From positions 1-64,000 of the forward strand of contig CAIRCN010000065.1 in NCBI GenBank assembly GCA_903877135.1: 64,000 nt of DNA. The letters run 5' to 3'. Shown here piece after piece: positions 50,758 through 58,428 of the stretch. Source of the DNA: an uncultured Opitutia bacterium (GTDB lineage Bacteria; Verrucomicrobiota; Verrucomicrobiia; Opitutales; Opitutaceae). Made by a program: the position numbers and the translations under genes. The first letter of the stretch is position 1. Each line of letters begins with the position of its first letter. Under the pieces are notes generated by a model, which was not told the DNA's origin, made no database searches, and was given only the letters and a program-made list of their open reading frames with translations.

Positions 50758-52707
50758 ATGAGTCTGGGACCGCTGCTCTTTGCCGCCGTTTTCGGCCAGC
50801 TCGCCAGCCTTCTTGCAAGCCGGCGCATGCCTAAATTGTGGCTCACGCTCACGCTGGCCGGGTTCGCCCTGGCTCTGACCGCCGCAGTGCTCGTTCTCGC
50901 GACCGGCATCGAGTGGGAGTGGCGCAGCGCCTTTCCGCTCTGCGGTGAGCCGCTTCACCTGCGGCTCGATGCGATCAGCGCGCTGTTTCTCGCCCTGCTG
51001 GCCGTGGTCGGCGGCGCCGGATCGGTGTATGCCGGCGGCTACTGGCCCGATAGGGTCCATCCGCTCTCGGCGCCCGCCGGCCGCCTTTGGTGGAGTGTGC
51101 TGGTGTTCAGTCTGTTCGTGACGCTGCTGTCGTCGAACGGCCTACACTTTCTCATTGGCTGGGAACTGTTCACGCTCAGCGCCTATTACCTTATCACGCT
51201 CGATCGGCAGCGTGTCGAAGTGCGCTCGGCCGGCTGGCTTTATCTGGGGGCCTCGCACGTCGGCATGGTTTGCCTGTTCGCATTTTTCGCCGCGCTAGCC
51301 TCCCAAACGGGGAGTTGGGAACTCGGCCCGATGTGCGAACACGCCAAACTGGCGCCGCTTTTCTGGCTCGCGCTGGTCGGCTTCGGACTGAAATCCGGCA
51401 TGTTCCCCCTGCACGTCTGGCTCCCTTCCGCGCACGCTAATGCCCCGAGCCACGTCTCCGCTATGCTTTCGGGCATGACCCTCAAGATGGGTATCTACGG
51501 CTTGGTGCGGTTCAGCGGCTGGCTGCCCGTGCCGGTGGCGGCGGGCTGGACCGTCGCGTCGCTCGGGGTCGCCAGCGCGGTGCTCGGCGTCGCTTTCGCC
51601 CTCGGGCAACACGATCTCAAACGCCTGCTCGCCTACCATAGCGTTGAGAACATCGGCATCATCCTCGTCGGACTCGGCTTCGCCCTCGTCGCGCTGACGC
51701 ACGGCGACGCGGCTTGGGGCCGGCTCGCGCTGGCGGGAGCGTTGCTCCATGTCTGGAACCACGGCCTTTTCAAATCGCTGCTGTTCCTCGGCGCTGGCTC
51801 GGTGCTGCATGCGACCGGCACGCGTGAAATGAGCCGCCTTGGTGGCCTCTGGCGGGCGATGCCGTGGACCGCCGGGCTGTTCGCCCTCGGTGCCGCCGCG
51901 ATTTCCGGGCTACCGCCCTTGAACGGTTTCGTGAGCGAGTGGCTGGTTTTTCTCGGACTGTTCGACGCGACCGTCTCGCACGGCACTGCGACGTGGACGG
52001 CCGTGCCCGCGGCGATTTTGCTCGGCGTAACCGGAGCGCTGGCACTCGCGTGCTTTGTGAAAGTCTGCGGCGTGGTCTTCCTCGGCGCGCCGCGCTCGGA
52101 CGCCGCCGCTCACGCCCACGATAGCGGACCCAGTTTGCGCGGTCCCATGCTGCTGCTCGCGGCCGCTTGCGTGGCGATCGGGCTCGCCCCGGTCCTGTTC
52201 TGGCCGGCGATAGCCAGGGCGGTAGGAGAATGGAAGCCCGCATGGCAGGGCACCGATGCGCCGGCGCCCCTGCTGACGCTCGGCTGGGTTCACCTCGCCC
52301 TCGCGGCGCTGGCTACTGCCGCCGCCGTGTGGTTGTGGCGCAAAGCCCAGCGTAGCGGATTCCGGCGTGCTCTGACATGGGACTGCGGCTATGCCGCTCC
52401 GACTACGCGTATGCAATACACCGCCGGCTCGTTTGCCGGCATCATCACGGAGTGGTTCGCCTGGATTTTGCGTCCCAGCCGGCACGAGCAACGGCCCGAC
52501 GAACTTTTCTCTGCCTCCGCCAGTTTTGAGGAGCACACGCCGGAAACCGTGCTTGAGCACCTGGTCCAGCCGGTCGGCACGGTCGTCATGCGGGTGTCCA
52601 CCGCCGTGCGCCGGCTCCAGCAGGGCAAACTGCAGGCCTATCTGCTCTATCTGCTGGTCGGCGTGGCGGGTCTGGCGGCTTTGGTAATGAGCGGAGACGG
52701 TCCATGA
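50758..52707 (+). CDS. HyfB/NuoL-like antiporter-type subunit 1 of an Ehr-like complex
   Basis: 649 residues from ATG 50758; this start aligns with that of its paralogue at 53491, and ATG 50746 is an alternative. About 14-16 membrane helices are seen. The proton/ion-channel helices keep the key residues: Lys in VGFGLKSGMFPLHVWLPSAHA, Lys in SGMTLKMGIYGLVRF, the His/Asp/Lys-rich ALGQHDLKRLLAYHSVENIGII, and Lys in HVWNHGLFKSLLFLGAGS. It would pump H+ or Na+ across the membrane. It opens an operon running to 60736 with mostly 4-nt overlaps. The C-terminal 150 residues carry WDCGYAAPTTRMQYTAGSF, which is typical of HyfB/HycC. Confidence 0.93.
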   Translation: MSLGPLLFAAVFGQLASLLASRRMPKLWLTLTLAGFALALTAAVLVLATGIEWEWRSAFPLCGEPLHLRLDAISALFLALLAVVGGAGSVYAGGYWPDRVHPLSAPAGRLWWSVLVFSLFVTLLSSNGLHFLIGWELFTLSAYYLITLDRQRVEVRSAGWLYLGASHVGMVCLFAFFAALASQTGSWELGPMCEHAKLAPLFWLALVGFGLKSGMFPLHVWLPSAHANAPSHVSAMLSGMTLKMGIYGLVRFSGWLPVPVAAGWTVASLGVASAVLGVAFALGQHDLKRLLAYHSVENIGIILVGLGFALVALTHGDAAWGRLALAGALLHVWNHGLFKSLLFLGAGSVLHATGTREMSRLGGLWRAMPWTAGLFALGAAAISGLPPLNGFVSEWLVFLGLFDATVSHGTATWTAVPAAILLGVTGALALACFVKVCGVVFLGAPRSDAAAHAHDSGPSLRGPMLLLAAACVAIGLAPVLFWPAIARAVGEWKPAWQGTDAPAPLLTLGWVHLALAALATAAAVWLWRKAQRSGFRRALTWDCGYAAPTTRMQYTAGSFAGIITEWFAWILRPSRHEQRPDELFSASASFEEHTPETVLEHLVQPVGTVVMRVSTAVRRLQQGKLQAYLLYLLVGVAGLAALVMSGDGP

Positions 52708-52793
52708 AATTCGTCGCCAACTATCACCAGAGTTGCCGAAATGGTTCCTGCGTCCATTGTCCCAAACACCTGCCCATGTCGTCATGTATCTAA
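52704..52793 (+). CDS. 29-codon mini-ORF bridging two operon genes
   Basis: ATG 52704 overlaps the stop of the first pump gene (ATGA). The frame reads MKFVANYHQSCRNGSCVHCP and ends at TAA 52791-52793, 7 nt past the ATG of the next gene (52784). It would carry ribosomes from one gene to the next without release. A CxxC sits in the peptide. It may be only a coupling leader, or the non-coding result of a moved start codon. Confidence 0.4.
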   Translation: MKFVANYHQSCRNGSCVHCPKHLPMSSCI

Positions 52794-53494
52794 ACCTCGT
52801 CCAGATAGCCGAGTCATTCGGCGTTTCGGAAAAAGTCATCGAGGACTGGATCCGCGCCGAGGGGCTGCCGCACATCGCAGAGCGCGGCCGGTTGATTTTT
52901 GACCGTGCACAGGTCGTCAACTGGGCCGCCGGCCGGGGCCTGGCCTCCCAAGCCGGATTCCTCGCGCCGGCCAGCTCGGCCTTCGCCACTGGCGGCCTGC
53001 TTGAGCCGCTGCTCCGCGCAGGTGGCATCTGGCGCGACCTTTCCCCAGCGGACCTCCCGGCTACGCTCGACAGTATCGTCGCCGCGCTGCCGGGGACCAC
53101 GCCGTCCGTCCGCCAACTCGTGGCCCAGCGCCTGCGCGCCACCGGTGGAGTCACTATCGCACCGATCGGCGGTGGTTTCGCCCTGCCGCATCCGAGCGCC
53201 CGCATCGCGCTCGGCCGCGACGCCGGCACAGTCGCCCTGCTGCTCTTGCGTGAGGGGTTGGTGTTGCCTGAACCGCCGCCCGACGGCGTGCCGGTCAATC
53301 GGCTCTTTTTCTTCATCGCTCCCTCGCCGCGAGCGCACCTCGACGTGCTTGGCCGGCTCAGCCGCAGCCTTTCCCGCGGCCTGTTGCGCGAAGCCGTCGT
53401 GCGCGGTGCCGGCGATGACGAGATTTTCCGAGCGGTCGCATCAACCGATGCAACATCCGCCCCAGTCCCGCCCAGCCGGGAACCCGCGCCATGA
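52784..53494 (+). CDS. Helix-turn-helix/PTS EIIA fusion, putative regulator
   Basis: 236 residues. The first 50 (MYLNLVQIAESFGVSEKVIE, then GRLIFDRAQVVNWAAGRG) form a MerR/excisionase-type helix-turn-helix that binds DNA or a protein partner. From about 75 to 225 it is a PTS EIIA (mannitol/fructose/nitrogen type): VAQRLRATGGVTIAPIGGGF, then LPHPSAR with the phosphorylatable His136, then NRLFFFIAPSPRAHLDVLGRLSR. EIIA proteins receive phosphate from HPr/NPr and often regulate transporters or transcription. It is embedded between two pump genes and overlaps the second by 4 nt, so it should act on this complex or its expression. No PTS permease is nearby. Confidence 0.85.
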   Translation: MYLNLVQIAESFGVSEKVIEDWIRAEGLPHIAERGRLIFDRAQVVNWAAGRGLASQAGFLAPASSAFATGGLLEPLLRAGGIWRDLSPADLPATLDSIVAALPGTTPSVRQLVAQRLRATGGVTIAPIGGGFALPHPSARIALGRDAGTVALLLLREGLVLPEPPPDGVPVNRLFFFIAPSPRAHLDVLGRLSRSLSRGLLREAVVRGAGDDEIFRAVASTDATSAPVPPSREPAP

Positions 53495-55446
53495 CTCCTG
53501 GCCCGTTGCTGCTGCTGGCTGCGACCACTTTGGTCGCCGGCATCGTGATCGGTCCCCGTGCCCGGAGCGCATGGCTCGCCAATACGCTCGCTGGCGCACT
53601 CGCCCTTGTGGCAGCGGCAATTTTGATTTTGCTCGGCGGCCCCGTGTGGGAATGGCGGAGCGTATTCCTGATCGGCGGTGAACCACTGCATTTCCGCCTC
53701 GACAGCCTCAGCGCGCTCTTCCTCGCGCTCGTTGGCGTGGTCGGTGGCGCGAGCACGGCCTATGCGCACGAATATTGGAGCGACCGCGACCGCCCGCATT
53801 CGGCGCCCCAAGGCCGGCGGTGGTCGAGCGCGATGCTGCTCAGTATGGTCACTCTGCTCCTCTCCGCCAACGGCCTCCATTTCTTCATTGCGTGGGAGCT
53901 TTTCGCGTTGAGCGCCTATTTCCTCATCACGCTCGACCGCGGCCGCCGCGAGGTGCGAGCCGCGGGTTGGCTCTATCTCGCCGCGTCGCATGCCGGCACC
54001 GTCTGTCTGTTCGCCTTTTTCGCTGCCCTCGCCTCGCGGACGGGGAGCTGGGAACTCGGCCCCATGCGCGAACACGCCGAACTGGCGCCGCTGTTCTGGC
54101 TCGCGCTGGCGGGCTTCGGCCTGAAAGCCGGCATGTTTCCACTGCACATCTGGCTCCCGTCGGCCCACGCCAACGCTCCCAGCCACGTCTCCGCCCTGAT
54201 GTCCGGTGTCGCCATCAAGATGGGCATTTACGGCCTCGTGCGCTTCAGCGGCTGGCTCCCGGTGTCGGCCGCCGCCGGCTGGACAGTGGCGGGCATCGGC
54301 GCCGTCACGGCGTTGCTCGGCATCGCGTTCGCTTTTGCCCAAAACGATTTCAAACGCCTCCTCGCCTACTGTTCCGTCGAGAACATCGGCATCATTCTTG
54401 TTGGCCTCGGATTCGCGCTTGTGGCCGAATCGCAAGGCGCATCCCTTTCGGTCTGGGGCCGGCTGGCGCTGGCCGGGGCGCTGTTGCATGTATGGAATCA
54501 CGGTCTCTTCAAGTCGCTGCTCTTCTTCGGCGCAGGTTCGGTGCTCCACACGACTGGCACCCGCGAGATGAGTCGCCTCGGCGGCCTCTGGCGTGCCATG
54601 CCGTGGACCGCCGGGCTGTTCGCCCTCGGCGCGCTGGCGATCTCCGGCCTGCCTCCGCTCAACGGCTTCGTCAGCGAATGGCTCGTTTACCTCGGGCTGC
54701 TCGACGCCGTGACCAACCATGGCTCCGCCGCGTGGGCTGCGATGCCAGCGATCATCGTGCTCGGCACCACGGGCGCGCTGGCACTGGCGAGCTTTGTGAA
54801 AGCCGGCTCAATGATCTTCCTTGGCTCTCCCCGCACCAAGCCGGCCCGGCTCGCCCATGAATGCGGCCCGTGGATGCGCGCCCCGATGCTGGCTCTCGCC
54901 CTCGGCTGCGTTGCAATCGGCCTCGCGCCCGCGATTTTCTGGCCGACCGTCGCCCGGGCCGTCGGCGTGTGGCAACCCGCCTGGACCGGCATCGACGCGC
55001 CGGCTCCGCTGTTTGCTCTCGGCTGGGTGCAACTCTCCCTCGCCGCCCTCGCCTGCGCCGCGGTGGCCGCACTCTGGTGGCAGGCGCGCGCCAACGGTCT
55101 GCGGCGCGCCCTCACCTGGGACTGCGGCTACGCCGTGCCGACCGCGCACATGCAATACACCGCCGGCTCGTTCGCTGGCATCGGCGCCGGCTGGTTCGCG
55201 TGGATTCTTCAACCCGAACGCCGCCTGCACCGGCCGCGCGGCCTGTTTCCGACTGACGCCATCCGCCTCGAACGCATCCCGGAAACAGTGCTGGAGCGCG
55301 TCATCGGTCCCGTCGCCTCCGTTATCATGCGCGTTTCGACCGCCGTGCGCCGCTTGCAACACGGACACCTGCACTACTACATCGCTTATCTGTTGATGGG
55401 CCTCTCCGCCCTTGGCACTTTCGTCGCACTGGGCAGCAAACCATGA
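53491..55446 (+). CDS. HyfB/NuoL-like antiporter-type subunit 2 of an Ehr-like complex
   Basis: 651 residues, clearly a paralogue of the 50758 gene along its whole length: WEWRSVFLIGGEPLHFRLDS versus WEWRSAFPLCGEPLHLRLDA, and GSWELGPMREHAELAPLFWL versus GSWELGPMCEHAKLAPLFWL. The channel lysines are kept (GFGLKAGMFPLHIWLPSAHA; VAIKMGIYGLVRF; HVWNHGLFKSLLFFGAGS). The polar helix differs (AFAQNDFKRLLAYCSVENIG: Asn for His). Overlaps the EIIA gene and the HyfC-like gene by 4 nt each. Having two HyfB-type subunits plus a HyfF-type one implies three pump modules. Confidence 0.93.
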   Translation: MTPGPLLLLAATTLVAGIVIGPRARSAWLANTLAGALALVAAAILILLGGPVWEWRSVFLIGGEPLHFRLDSLSALFLALVGVVGGASTAYAHEYWSDRDRPHSAPQGRRWSSAMLLSMVTLLLSANGLHFFIAWELFALSAYFLITLDRGRREVRAAGWLYLAASHAGTVCLFAFFAALASRTGSWELGPMREHAELAPLFWLALAGFGLKAGMFPLHIWLPSAHANAPSHVSALMSGVAIKMGIYGLVRFSGWLPVSAAAGWTVAGIGAVTALLGIAFAFAQNDFKRLLAYCSVENIGIILVGLGFALVAESQGASLSVWGRLALAGALLHVWNHGLFKSLLFFGAGSVLHTTGTREMSRLGGLWRAMPWTAGLFALGALAISGLPPLNGFVSEWLVYLGLLDAVTNHGSAAWAAMPAIIVLGTTGALALASFVKAGSMIFLGSPRTKPARLAHECGPWMRAPMLALALGCVAIGLAPAIFWPTVARAVGVWQPAWTGIDAPAPLFALGWVQLSLAALACAAVAALWWQARANGLRRALTWDCGYAVPTAHMQYTAGSFAGIGAGWFAWILQPERRLHRPRGLFPTDAIRLERIPETVLERVIGPVASVIMRVSTAVRRLQHGHLHYYIAYLLMGLSALGTFVALGSKP

Positions 55447-56351
55447 TGTCGTTCCTCGAAATCGTCCTTCGTGTGGCGGGCTGGCTCGTGCTGGCGCCGC
55501 TCCTTCCGGGCATCATCAACAAGGTTAAGGCCTGGGTCGCAGGCCGGCGCGGTCCGCCGGTCCTCCAACTCTACTACGATCTCGGCCGCCTCTGGCAAAA
55601 AGGCGTCGTCCTCAGCACACTCGCCTCACCCGGTTTCATCGCCGGCCCCGCAGTGACCTGGGTCGCGATTTTCGGCGCGGCGATGCTGCTGCCGCTGGGC
55701 CCGGCGGGCGCGGCCCTCAGTTTCCGCGGCGATGTTCTGCTTCTGATCTATCTGCTCGCGCTGGCCCGTTTCTGCACCACCTGGGCCGCCCTCGAAACCG
55801 GCTCGGCCTTCGAAGGCATGGGCGCGGCCCGCGAGGTCAGCTACGCCGTCCTCTCAGAGGCCGCCCTCATCACTGCCGTGCTGACTCTCAGCGTCCACAC
55901 CGGCAGCGTGACGCTCGCAACAATGCTGGAACCCGCCGCGGGCGCCGGCGCCGCGCTGCTCGGTGCCGGGTTGTTCTGCGTGCTGCTCGCGGAAAACTGC
56001 CGCGTGCCCTTCGACGATCCCAACACGCATTTGGAACTCACCATGATCCACGAGGCCATGATTCTTGATCACAGCGGACCGCCTCTCGCGGCGATTCTCC
56101 ACGGCGCCGCGATGAAGCTGCTGTTCTTCGCGCTCCTGTTGATCGAGGCCGTCGTGCCAGTCGGCACGCTCTCGCCCTTCGCTGCGGCAGCCACGCTCGC
56201 GGCCAGTGTGCTGGCCGTGACCGTCGCCGTGGGCCTGGTCGAATCGCTGCTAGCGCGCCTGGCATTCCGGCGCGTGCCGCTGCTCCTGACAACGGCATTT
56301 CTGCTCTGCCTGTTCGCCCTGCTTGTCGCATGGAAAGGCGGTGCCGCGTGA
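55443..56351 (+). CDS. HyfC/HycD/NuoH-like membrane subunit
   Basis: 302 residues, about eight helices. It carries the NuoH/HycD marks: LLPGIINKVKAWVAGRRGPP near the N-terminus (quinone/hydrophilic-arm contact loop), LYYDLGRLWQKG, ALETGSAFEGMGAAREVSYAV, ENCRVPFDDPNTHLELTMIHEAM (conserved acidic loop) and LDHSGPPLA. It links the hydrophilic arm to the pumps. ATGA overlap with the upstream pump and GTGA overlap with the downstream gene. Confidence 0.93.
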   Translation: MMSFLEIVLRVAGWLVLAPLLPGIINKVKAWVAGRRGPPVLQLYYDLGRLWQKGVVLSTLASPGFIAGPAVTWVAIFGAAMLLPLGPAGAALSFRGDVLLLIYLLALARFCTTWAALETGSAFEGMGAAREVSYAVLSEAALITAVLTLSVHTGSVTLATMLEPAAGAGAALLGAGLFCVLLAENCRVPFDDPNTHLELTMIHEAMILDHSGPPLAAILHGAAMKLLFFALLLIEAVVPVGTLSPFAAAATLAASVLAVTVAVGLVESLLARLAFRRVPLLLTTAFLLCLFALLVAWKGGAA

Positions 56352-56989
56352 GCGGAACGCTGAATCTCCTCATCGGCCTCGCGATGGGCCTCAACCTCCT
56401 CGCGCTCGCCAGCAGTCGCCTGCCCACGCTCATCGGTGCCGTCGCGGTGCAGGGCGTTGTGCTTGGCGTGATGCCACTGCTGATGGAACACCAGTTCGAC
56501 TGGATCGTTGCCCTCGTCGCCCTCGGCACCATGGCGGTGAAGGGCTTCGTCATTCCGGGTCTGCTCCGCCGTGCCATGCGCACCGCCAGCGTCGATCGTG
56601 AAGTCGAGCCGTCCATCGGCTTCGTGGCTTCGCTGCTGCTCGGTTCGGGCGGCACGATTGCCGCTGTGGCGCTCTCCCGCGCCTTGCCCTTGTTGCCCGA
56701 ACACGCCGGCTCGCTCCTCGTCCCCGGGTCCATCGCTTCGGTGCTGACTGGGTTCGTCCTCCTGATCGGCCGCTCCAAAGCCATCTCGCAGGTCTGCGGC
56801 TATCTCGTCCTGGAAAACGGCATCTATCTCTTCGGCCTGCTCCTCATCCACGCCACCCCGTTGCTCGTGGAGGCGGGCATTTTGCTCGACGTAACCGTGG
56901 GCATCTTCGTCACCGGCATCATCGTTGACCGCATCCAACGCGCGTTCGATTCGCTCGATACGCGCAAACTCAACGTGCTCCGCGAATGA
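56348..56989 (+). CDS. HyfE-like (NuoK-containing) membrane subunit
   Basis: 213 residues from GTG 56348, which overlaps the previous stop. Six to seven helices; the middle and C-terminal part has TGFVLLIGRSKAISQVCGYLVLENG and LLLIHATPLLVEAGILLDVTVG, where Glu residues match the NuoK proton-path acids. HyfE is the hydrogenase-4-specific small membrane subunit, missing in formate hydrogenlyase-1. Its presence puts the complex in the Hyf/Ehr branch. Confidence 0.88.
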   Translation: MSGTLNLLIGLAMGLNLLALASSRLPTLIGAVAVQGVVLGVMPLLMEHQFDWIVALVALGTMAVKGFVIPGLLRRAMRTASVDREVEPSIGFVASLLLGSGGTIAAVALSRALPLLPEHAGSLLVPGSIASVLTGFVLLIGRSKAISQVCGYLVLENGIYLFGLLLIHATPLLVEAGILLDVTVGIFVTGIIVDRIQRAFDSLDTRKLNVLRE

Positions 56990-58428
56990 AACCCCTCCTG
57001 CTCATCTTGCTGCCGCTCGCCGGCGCCGTGCTCGCCGCCGTCTGGCCGGGCGAACGCACCCGCCCGTGGCTGATGCCGGTCTTCGGCCTCATGCACACCG
57101 TGCTGGCCTTCTGGCTCCTCTTCGACCCGCCCGTCGTAGCTCCCGGCGCTTGGCTCGCGTTCGACCCGTTGGCCCGCGCCGTCCTTCCCGCGGTTTCGCT
57201 GCTGTTCCTCGTGTGCGCGGCGTATGGCGTTTCCTACCTGCGGGTGCGTTCCGAGCGACCCAACCGCGTCTTTGTCGCCATGATGCTCGCCGTGCTGGGC
57301 CTGCTGAGCGCCGGTCATCAGGCACGCCATCTCGGCCTGCTCTGGATCGCCACCGAGGGCGTCACCCTCGCCGCAGTGCCACTCTTGCACTTCAACGGCA
57401 CAGCGCGCGCCATCGAGGCGACGTGGAAATACCTCCTCGTCGGCGGCACCGGCATCGCGCTGTCGTTGCTCGGCTCGTTCTGCTTGAGCTACGCGTCGCT
57501 CCACAGCGGCGGCAGCGGCGACCTCACGTTTGTCGCCCTCGCCCATCAGGGCGCGGGACTGTCGCGCCCCTGGGTGCTGAGCGCCTGGGTGCTCCTGCTC
57601 GTCGGCTACGGCACCAAGATGGGCCTGGCCCCAATGCACACCTGGAAACCCGACGCCTATGGCGAAGCGCCGGGCATCGTTGGCGCGATTCTCGCAGGCG
57701 GCGTGACCACCGTCGCGTTCACCGCCGTGCTGCGCATCCGCGCCGTGGTCAGCGCCGCAGGCGAAGGCGCCATCGCCGACCGCACACTCCTCGCGATCGG
57801 CCTCTTCTCCATGCTTGTAGCCGCTCTGTTCCTCCTCGGCACTCGAGACTTCAAGCGCATGCTCGCATATTCGAGCGTCGAACACATGGGCATCCTCAGC
57901 GTGGGCGCGGCGCTCGGTGGGGCCGGTGTCTGGGCCGCGCTTTTCCACGTGTGGTCAAACAGCCTCACTAAAGGCGCGCTGTTCCTAAGCGCCGGCAACA
58001 TCAACCGCGCCGCCGGCGGGCGCACGATGGACCAGGTCCGCGGCATGTCCATCATCGCGCCCCAATCGGCCGCCATCTTTGTCGCCGGTATGTTCGCCGT
58101 GACCGCGTGTCCGCCGTTCGGTCCCTTCTTCAGCGAACTGCGAGTTGTGCGCGCCGCCTTCGACGCCGGCCGCAGCGGCGCCGCCGCCATGTTCCTCGGC
58201 TGCATGCTCTTCGCCTTCTTCGGCCTCACCCGGCTCGTGTTCGCCATCGTGGACGGTCGGCCGCGCCCTGCGTCAAGCATCACGAGTCGGCGTTTCCCGG
58301 AAAACGCCAGCGTCGTTATGCCACCCCTGATCCTCCTGGCGTTCTCCCTCTGGCTCGGTCTGGCCACACCCACCGTGCTGCTCGACGCCTGGACCGGCGC
58401 CGTCGCCCAGCTCTACCTCGCGCCATGA
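56986..58428 (+). CDS. HyfF/NuoN-like antiporter-type subunit
   Basis: 480 residues, about 14 helices. Channel residues: Glu in LLWIATEGVTLAAVPLLHF, Lys in LVGYGTKMGLAPMHTWKPDAY, Lys in TRDFKRMLAYSSVEHMGIL, and Lys in HVWSNSLTKGALFLSAGNI. This is the second class of pump (HyfF), distinct from the two HyfB-like ones. 4-nt overlaps on both sides. The ATG of the large subunit gene follows at 58425. Confidence 0.92.
   Translation: MKPLLLILLPLAGAVLAAVWPGERTRPWLMPVFGLMHTVLAFWLLFDPPVVAPGAWLAFDPLARAVLPAVSLLFLVCAAYGVSYLRVRSERPNRVFVAMMLAVLGLLSAGHQARHLGLLWIATEGVTLAAVPLLHFNGTARAIEATWKYLLVGGTGIALSLLGSFCLSYASLHSGGSGDLTFVALAHQGAGLSRPWVLSAWVLLLVGYGTKMGLAPMHTWKPDAYGEAPGIVGAILAGGVTTVAFTAVLRIRAVVSAAGEGAIADRTLLAIGLFSMLVAALFLLGTRDFKRMLAYSSVEHMGILSVGAALGGAGVWAALFHVWSNSLTKGALFLSAGNINRAAGGRTMDQVRGMSIIAPQSAAIFVAGMFAVTACPPFGPFFSELRVVRAAFDAGRSGAAAMFLGCMLFAFFGLTRLVFAIVDGRPRPASSITSRRFPENASVVMPPLILLAFSLWLGLATPTVLLDAWTGAVAQLYLAP

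Noticed and set aside
51910..54720. 936-codon minus-strand open frame
   Set aside because: It lies wholly antisense to the two pump genes and the EIIA gene, has low-complexity Arg/Glu/Ala/Gly composition and no family motifs. Long shadow frames are expected at this GC.
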